This document shows, one piece after another, positions 58,792 to 64,000 of a DNA stretch of 64,000 nt (its first letter is position 1; the number at the start of each line of letters is the position of its first letter). Source of the DNA: Candidatus Nanoarchaeia archaeon (GTDB lineage Archaea; Nanobdellota; Nanobdellia; Woesearchaeales; UBA525). The stretch spans positions 260,611 through 324,610 of the forward strand of contig JANQNB010000018.1 of the NCBI GenBank assembly GCA_028279755.1, read 5' to 3'. The translations under genes were made by a program, and so were the position numbers. The notes beneath the pieces are model-generated. The model searched no databases and was not told the DNA's origin. It saw only the letters and a program-made list of their open reading frames with translations.

Positions 58792-59781
58792 CTAAGCATT
58801 CTTCGGATACACGCCTGGCTGCATGAAGACCTGTCCGGTCCTGATGGCAATGCCCTTCTCGCCGAGCAATTGCTCGCTCGTCAGCCGCGCTTCGCCAGTG
58901 AGGATGGCCTCGTCCTTCAGGGTCATGACTGCGACGTGGTCGCCCACCTGGATGTTGTCATGCAGCTTCGCGATGCCTGGCACTTTCAATTGCACGCCCT
59001 GGCACAAGGACTCGACTGCTGAATCCAGCACCCAGATCTTCTTCAAGTGGGCAAGGCCTGCTTCTGCCGGCAGGATCGCTTTCCTGATGGCAGTTTCGTC
59101 GCCTTCCTGCCAGTAATGGAACGCATCTGCAAGATCCTGCAGCGTGACCAATTGATCTTCAGTGAACGGGCCTGCTTTTGTCCGCCGCAATTCATCCATG
59201 TGCGCGCCGACCTTCTCGCCGTCGATCTTTGTCAGGCCCATGTCGTGGCAGAGCTTCCGGATGTAGGTGCCGGCCTGGGTGCCTGCTGTGAACAGGACGT
59301 CCTGGCCGGCAAGATCGAGGAATTCGAGATAATAGATCGTGCGTTCCCGCTCTTGTCGCTTCACTGCGCTCTTGACTGGCGGCAGTTGCGTGATCTTGCC
59401 TTCGAAGTCAGACAGGAGCTTTCGCACCTGGTATTCTTCCAGCTCCTTATGCAAGTGCATGATCGTGATGTATTCTTTGCCAGCTGTCAGGAGACTGTGA
59501 ACGACACGCGTGGCTCTGCCTAAGGCCACTGGCAGCACGCCAGTCACTTTCGGATCGAGTGTGCCGGAATGCCCTGCTTTTGTGATGCCAAGGATCTTCT
59601 GCACATAGGCAGAGACTTGATGACTGCTCGGCCCTGGCGGCTTGTCCAAGGGAACGATGCCGAAATCGAGCAGTTCCTTGACAGAACGCTCTTCCGGGCG
59701 TTTGCCGTACTTGCTCGAGCTTGGCGCGTCGCGACGCACGACAACATTTCGTTCTTCCAGTTCAAACGGGAGTTTTCCCAT
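58792..59781 (-). CDS. cbf5: tRNA/rRNA pseudouridine synthase Cbf5
   Basis: 329 aa; catalytic Asp in AGHSGTLDPKVTGVL near 93, KRQERERTIYYLEFLD, and a PUA domain at the C-terminus. In archaea Cbf5 is the catalytic subunit of H/ACA guide ribonucleoproteins and also acts on tRNA position 55. Gar1 and Nop10 are not in the window. A TATA-like ctttaatt 26 bases before the ATG is present. Confidence 0.94.
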   Translation of the reverse strand: MGKLPFELEERNVVVRRDAPSSSKYGKRPEERSVKELLDFGIVPLDKPPGPSSHQVSAYVQKILGITKAGHSGTLDPKVTGVLPVALGRATRVVHSLLTAGKEYITIMHLHKELEEYQVRKLLSDFEGKITQLPPVKSAVKRQERERTIYYLEFLDLAGQDVLFTAGTQAGTYIRKLCHDMGLTKIDGEKVGAHMDELRRTKAGPFTEDQLVTLQDLADAFHYWQEGDETAIRKAILPAEAGLAHLKKIWVLDSAVESLCQGVQLKVPGIAKLHDNIQVGDHVAVMTLKDEAILTGEARLTSEQLLGEKGIAIRTGQVFMQPGVYPKNA

Positions 59782-59878
59782 GGGAAGAGAGGTATTGAGA
59801 AGGTAATTAAAGATTGTGATTTACTGAAACATCGAAGAATCGAGCAATCATTTAATGGAGTGAATGTTTCCGCCTGAG

Positions 59879-60541
59879 ATGAAGCTCTCGATCATCCTGC
59901 CGGTGCTGAATGAAGAACATCACGGATTCCTCAAGCAGAGCTTGCCACTGCCGCACGAACTCATCATTGTGGATGGAGGAAGCACTGACAACACTGTAAC
60001 TCTCTGCAGGCAGCACGCGACAAAATTCATTTCTCTGCCGAACTCGAACCGTGCGCAACGAATCAATGCAGGCATCAAAGCAGCAAGCGGGAAGATGCTC
60101 TTGCTTCATCATCCCCGGAGTTTCCTCGAACCCCGCGCTCTCGAACAGATTCCAGAGACTGGGTGGGGTGGCTTCACGCTCGCTTTTGACAACACAGGCG
60201 TGCCGTATCGTCTCCTTTCATGGTGGTCGAATAACATCCGTGCCAAACGCCGTCGTATCCTCTACCTTGACCATTGCATCTTCGCAGAAAAAGCACTGCT
60301 CCAAGACATTCCGGAGGTCGATGTCTTTGAAGATACGCTCCTGTCACGTCAGCTCAGAACAATCACACAACCGGTCTTGCTCCCCGGTATCTCGACAACA
60401 AGCAGCGTGCGCTTCAGGAAGCGATTCTTACGACAATGGCTGAAGAACCAAGTCATCAAGACAGGGTTTTTTCTGGGAATCCCGCCAAACCGAATCAACC
60501 GTTTCTACGAACGCGGTTTCTGGCTGAACTCCAAACGCTAA
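59879..60541 (+). CDS. family 2 glycosyltransferase
   Basis: The 220-aa protein has LSIILPVLNEE, IIVDGGSTDNTV and KMLLLHHPRS in place of the usual DxD. It could add a sugar to a membrane or soluble acceptor. No membrane helix. The ATG at 59879 lies 23 bases from a TATA-like catttaatgg; the ATG at 59864 would be within the promoter. Its stop overlaps the convergent Nudix gene by four bases. Confidence 0.82.
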   Translation: MKLSIILPVLNEEHHGFLKQSLPLPHELIIVDGGSTDNTVTLCRQHATKFISLPNSNRAQRINAGIKAASGKMLLLHHPRSFLEPRALEQIPETGWGGFTLAFDNTGVPYRLLSWWSNNIRAKRRRILYLDHCIFAEKALLQDIPEVDVFEDTLLSRQLRTITQPVLLPGISTTSSVRFRKRFLRQWLKNQVIKTGFFLGIPPNRINRFYERGFWLNSKR

Positions 60542-60924
60542 AGAATGACATGCCCATCGCGGAGCTGCGCTGCGAGGTTCTGCATGTTGGGCGACAAGGT
60601 GTGCTTGTCCAGCTCGTCCAGTGGAATGCGCTTGAAGTGATCGAAAACTTCGGGTTCGCCGACGACTGGCGTGCCGTCCATCGTGGCAAGCAACCAGTTG
60701 TATTCCATCGTACGCCCGTCTTCATCGAATGCTTTTGTGCCCAGCGCTTTCACAATCTCGATTTCCACGCCGAGCTCTTCGAGCAACTCACGCTTCGCCG
60801 TATCTTCGACACTTTCTCCTGGCTTCATCTTCCCGCCAGGAAGCTCGTACCAGTCCCGCGAGATACGATGCAACAAGAGAATACCATCGTCGTCAACAAG
60901 CACACACCCAGCAAGACGGATCAT
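60538..60924 (-). CDS. Nudix hydrolase, second
   Basis: 128 aa with the Nudix box GGKMKPGESVEDTAKRELLE then ELGVEIE. The N-terminal LAGCVLVDDDGILLLHRISRD is MutT-like. A TATA-like ttttttaag 27 bases upstream supports the start. The substrate cannot be told; it is not closely similar to the Nudix at 40886. Confidence 0.9.
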   Translation of the reverse strand: MIRLAGCVLVDDDGILLLHRISRDWYELPGGKMKPGESVEDTAKRELLEELGVEIEIVKALGTKAFDEDGRTMEYNWLLATMDGTPVVGEPEVFDHFKRIPLDELDKHTLSPNMQNLAAQLRDGHVIL

Positions 60925-60959
60925 GGTGGTGGTGGGAAAGATAGAGCTTAAAAAAATTC

Positions 60960-61460
60960 CTACAAAGTCTCAAGATAATCCAATGCTTCGTCAATTATGG
61001 AGATAGTTTTGATCCTGCCTTTCAGGAGATTATCCTTCACTGTCTCGACATCCTTGATGTCTTCGATGATTGCGTCTGAGAATGAATGGATGAAGGGGTG
61101 GATCCAGTCCTTGACAGTCGAACCGTTGAACACAACATTCTGGCGACGGTGATATGTGTCCTTCGGCAACACGGTGAGGACTGGCTTGCTGAAGTACTTG
61201 GCAACCACCATCTCTTGCGACGTTCCAACACCAAGCCTGTTCTCGGCATATACTACGATGAGATCGCTGTCTTTGATATGTTTGCAATCGACCCCAAATA
61301 CCTGCAAAAAATCACTTTCATCAAGCTTGCGATCATACGGATCGATGAACGAAGCATCGAATACCTTGCCCAAGACTTGCTGATATCGCTCGCGCCAATT
61401 ATCGAACTTGGCGGCTTCTGCATCACCTTTCGGCACGCTTCCAGCCAGATAGATTTTCAT
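60960..61460 (-). CDS. nucleoside 2-deoxyribosyltransferase-like protein
   Basis: The 166-aa protein matches the fold of nucleoside 2-deoxyribosyltransferase: IYLAGSVPKGD, DPYDRKLDESDF, DSDLIVVYAENRLGVGTSQEM. The Glu of GTSQEMV is the likely catalytic residue. It may break or swap the N-glycosidic bond of deoxynucleosides or nucleotides. A TATA-like ttttttaaac is 26 bases before the ATG. Confidence 0.85.
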   Translation of the reverse strand: MKIYLAGSVPKGDAEAAKFDNWRERYQQVLGKVFDASFIDPYDRKLDESDFLQVFGVDCKHIKDSDLIVVYAENRLGVGTSQEMVVAKYFSKPVLTVLPKDTYHRRQNVVFNGSTVKDWIHPFIHSFSDAIIEDIKDVETVKDNLLKGRIKTISIIDEALDYLETL

Positions 61461-61496
61461 GCGAACGAGCGAGTCTGAAGACGTTTAAAAAATTAC

Positions 61497-62327
61497 TCAC
61501 ACCTTCTCGATCCTGAAGCGCATCGCGCCGTTCTTCTTCATGGTGTCGCCTTCTTTGACGTCTTCACAGTCGAACATGCCGAACGCGCTGCCTTGATCAA
61601 TGATGCTGATGTCGGTTTCCAACGTCCTGTCGCCGATGCGCAGCAAGGAAACGCGCACGCTCTTGCTCTCGTCGTCATTCTCATACAACAGATCAAGGTA
61701 ATGCGTGCCTTTGGGCAGGTATAGCGAGGTCTTGTAGATGGTGTCTTCCTCTTCGCTGATAATGTACTGTTCGATCACCGTGCCATCGACCAGCAAGGTC
61801 AGTTCCGGCCATTCTTCGTCCTTCACACCGGCGGCGATCACCACGATCTCGACTTCTTCTTTTGGTGTCTGTACCACTTTGGTCGTTGGGATACAGGTAT
61901 CGGTCACAAAGCCCTGCGTGCTGTAAGTGAGCCAGACATTCTCATCAGGCAAACGCTTGACATCAGACGCCCGCCCGAAGGTCCTCGGTTCTGAAGCATT
62001 CGTCTCGTTACCCGCTGCCTGCATCCCATACTCGATCTGCTGGATGCGACCGAGCGCGCGCGCATCAGCCAAAGCAATCTCATAGGCCTGCTTGTAATGC
62101 TCCAGCTCAGACTCGACAAAGGCGAGCTCTGTCTGCGTCGCCTGGTGCTCTTTCTGCAGATCCTTCACAGTGCCGAAATGGCCGATGATGATCGCGAGAA
62201 TGACTATCACCAGCAATACTATCACAATATAGAATCCCTTGTTCGTATGATGCCCGAGCAGCTTGCCCTGCTTGCGCAGCTTGCGCTTATAGTATTGCCG
62301 CATTCGTGCCAGGTCGCGCGTGCTCAT
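61497..62327 (-). CDS. membrane-anchored protein with beta-rich extracellular domain
   Basis: Basic start (RMRQYYKRKLRKQGK), one membrane helix (FYIVIVLLVIVILAIIIGHFG near 35-55), a coiled-coil (about 60-90), then a beta-rich ~170-residue part (LTLLVDGTVIEQYII, LDLLYENDDESKSVRVSLL) that looks like a carbohydrate-binding or jelly-roll fold. Topology predicts the last part outside the cell. The ATG at 62327 lies about 29 bases from a TATA-like gctttaag. Confidence 0.6.
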   Translation of the reverse strand: MSTRDLARMRQYYKRKLRKQGKLLGHHTNKGFYIVIVLLVIVILAIIIGHFGTVKDLQKEHQATQTELAFVESELEHYKQAYEIALADARALGRIQQIEYGMQAAGNETNASEPRTFGRASDVKRLPDENVWLTYSTQGFVTDTCIPTTKVVQTPKEEVEIVVIAAGVKDEEWPELTLLVDGTVIEQYIISEEEDTIYKTSLYLPKGTHYLDLLYENDDESKSVRVSLLRIGDRTLETDISIIDQGSAFGMFDCEDVKEGDTMKKNGAMRFRIEKV

Positions 62328-62534
62328 GGACAAGGGAAATGCACTACTCTCTCTTAAAGCTTTCACAAAGTGCCCATTTTCGTCTCAACTTGGTGACGAA
62401 TTCAAAATGTACTTGCCGTCGAGTAGTTTATATACGAAATATTTAAATAAAATCTGGGCTTCCGCTACTATTCCCGAGTACTAGGGGGTGCTCTGGGAAT
62501 GAGGATCAACAATCCGAAAATGGGGGGATTGGTT

Positions 62535-64000
62535 ATGAAAAAGAGAGTTCTTGCTGTACTATTGATAGTGCTGTCACTTGTGATGGCGACCAACGCACTG
62601 GCATCAAGCATCGACTTCCCGAGCGCAGTCTTTGTGGACCAGGATTTCAAGCTCCAACAGAATTCCGGCAGTGTCGACTGTGACATGCCGAGCGGGGGCG
62701 GCAACTATTGCCTTGTCGCGTGGACAAGCCCGGACGGGAGCGACGACGGGTCGTTCAACGAGAACCCGGCGAATCCTGATCCCGCGGCTGCTGACCGCTG
62801 GCAGAAATACACAGTGGTCGGCACCTACACTGTCACGATCACCGAATGCGTCGCCGGCAATTGCTCTGTGAACGCTTCCGATACCGACACGGTCGAAGTG
62901 CTCGACCCGGCGACGATCGACGGCGAGATCAGCGCTGGCTATTATTTCGAAACACAGACTGACTGGCTCCAAGTACGAGGTTACGCGCAAGCGAACGCGC
63001 AGAGCGCCCGTGCAGTCTGGCAAGGCGACGACGGCACGCGCATCACGCAATGCGCAGCCGTGAACCAAGGCAATAATCCTGAATTCACGCACACCTGGGG
63101 AAGCGTCAGCAGCACATGGACGCACCAGAGCTACATGCTCTTCATCAATTACTTCCAAGGCCCAGGATGCGTTGGCCTGGACTCGTATCCTCATTACTGG
63201 GTCGGCGACTTTGACCTGCTCCAGATCAGAGCGATTCTCAACGACCTCGACGCACTCAGCGCCGCGCTGAACAGCACGAACGCCACCCTCCAGGCGCAAA
63301 TCGATGATCTGTACAGCCAAGTCGGCAACATGAGTGCGAACCTGACTGCTATCGAAGCACAGGTTGATGACTTGTGGGACCTTGTCAACCTGATGAACCA
63401 CGGCACGATCAACCTTGAGTTCATCAACAACGAAGTCACTGTCTACGGCGAAGCGCCGGTCGGCGCCGCCATAGCTGACGTTGAATTCTACGACAGCGAC
63501 GGCACGCTCGTGCACAGCTTCACTGTCGGCGTGGACGTGGACAGCACCTACACGCTTACCGAGGATACGAGCGCGTGGGACGAGATCCGGTACACGGTCA
63601 GGGTCACGTTCTACGACAGCAGCAGCGTGGTGATCAGCCAGGCAATGAAGCTGCACGGTCTCATCCTCGCTGCTGACCAACTCGTGGACACGCAGAACGG
63701 CGATGGCGGCTGGCCATGGACCATCCCGCCAGGAGGCTCAAGCCCTGCCAACATCATCGGCGAAGTGGCTGTTGGCCTTGTTGGCGCCTATGAGAAGACC
63801 GGCGACGCTGCATACCTCGCAGCGATCGACGACGCCTACCTCTTCATCAATAACACGAACAATTCGCGCTCGTGTTCAGTCTACAGTTTCCTCGTCAAAG
63901 CAAGCGAGGCGACTGGCGACGCCAAGTACGCAACGCTCGCACAGAACCGCTGGGATGCGCGCAAGGCAGGCTACGGCGACGCTGACGCATGGGCAGCCGC
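62535..64000 (+). CDS. secreted protein with coiled coil and alpha-toroid-like region, 3' end outside window
   Basis: 488 codons remain open to the right edge. A signal peptide (KKRVLAVLLIVLSLVMATNALA) is followed by a beta-rich domain with cysteine pairs (about 20-210), a coiled coil near 230-295 (LNDLDALSAALNSTNATLQA) and a region that begins QNGDGGWPWTIP near 390 and has Ala/Gly helical repeats, like the alpha/alpha toroids of prenyltransferases or polysaccharide lyases. The ATG at 62535 has GGGGGGA before it; an in-frame ATG at 62499 also has a ribosome site, and I prefer 62535 because the signal peptide starts there. Confidence 0.7.
   Translation, partial: MKKRVLAVLLIVLSLVMATNALASSIDFPSAVFVDQDFKLQQNSGSVDCDMPSGGGNYCLVAWTSPDGSDDGSFNENPANPDPAAADRWQKYTVVGTYTVTITECVAGNCSVNASDTDTVEVLDPATIDGEISAGYYFETQTDWLQVRGYAQANAQSARAVWQGDDGTRITQCAAVNQGNNPEFTHTWGSVSSTWTHQSYMLFINYFQGPGCVGLDSYPHYWVGDFDLLQIRAILNDLDALSAALNSTNATLQAQIDDLYSQVGNMSANLTAIEAQVDDLWDLVNLMNHGTINLEFINNEVTVYGEAPVGAAIADVEFYDSDGTLVHSFTVGVDVDSTYTLTEDTSAWDEIRYTVRVTFYDSSSVVISQAMKLHGLILAADQLVDTQNGDGGWPWTIPPGGSSPANIIGEVAVGLVGAYEKTGDAAYLAAIDDAYLFINNTNNSRSCSVYSFLVKASEATGDAKYATLAQNRWDARKAGYGDADAWAA

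Overview
The window is a gene-dense archaeal chromosome segment. Evidence for Archaea is the information-processing set: transcription factor S, Spt4, Rpo7, S24e, S27ae, aIF2-gamma, Cbf5, an Orc1/Cdc6 initiator, ATP-dependent DNA ligase, an eukaryote-type signal peptidase, class III (pilin/archaellin) signal peptides, and TATA boxes rather than -35/-10 promoters. Gene content (many Zn-ribbon and PIN proteins, an Era-like GTPase/DUF2073/Zn-ribbon trio, Hanks-type kinases) suggests a DPANN archaeon such as a Woesearchaeota-like lineage, but the window alone cannot prove that. No rRNA, recognisable tRNA, CRISPR array or insertion sequence was seen, and no gene-free stretch exceeds 300 bases.

Transcription logic is unusually clear. 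The first gene of most units has a TATA-like box centred about 24-30 nt before its start codon, so many mRNAs should be leaderless; downstream operon genes overlap by ATGA or carry a Shine-Dalgarno sequence. I used this rule to correct many starts and to find seven genes of 24-53 codons.

Layout. 1-8000: a PAAR lipoprotein, small enzymes, a secreted transglutaminase, a TrmB regulator, a MATCAP/DUF1704-like peptidase and a lipid synthase. 8000-13100: PIN-ATPase-KH protein, HD hydrolase, PhoU-type regulator, divergent kinase-like protein. 13100-16000: a secreted Cys-repeat mini-protein and a membrane Ser/Thr kinase. 16000-25800: seryl-tRNA synthetase operon, oxidoreductase, signal peptidase, TFS, nucleotide enzymes, radical SAM enzyme, phosphoesterase. 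25900-31900: MoxR/VWA pair divergent from three class III signal-peptide proteins, one a 921-residue mosaic with SLH-like and dockerin-like parts. 32000-42400: GTPase operon, TatD, a second transglutaminase, a TPR-bearing kinase, Sua5, a queuosine-precursor transporter, Nudix, FolC. 42500-44500: an operon of three micro-proteins, an AT-hook protein and Orc1/Cdc6 beside an AT-rich intergenic region. 44500-57100: MetRS, DNA ligase, an HTH regulator with a candidate operator, ftsZ flanked by structured RNA-like regions, aIF2-gamma, and the PIN-rpo7-spt4-rps24e-rps27ae operon. 57100-64000: small membrane protein, Cbf5, glycosyltransferase, Nudix, deoxyribosyltransferase-like protein and a long secreted protein running off the edge.

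The least expected signal is a family of five intergenic hairpins (21023-21126, 25856-25908, 42449-42527, 57123-57171, 57718-57817). Each lies at a stop codon, each has a one-sided CTT bulge, and their stems differ by compensating changes. Other leads are the three-micro-ORF operon, the ftsZ leader with competing pairings, and the secreted CDPNVNP-repeat peptide next to a membrane kinase.
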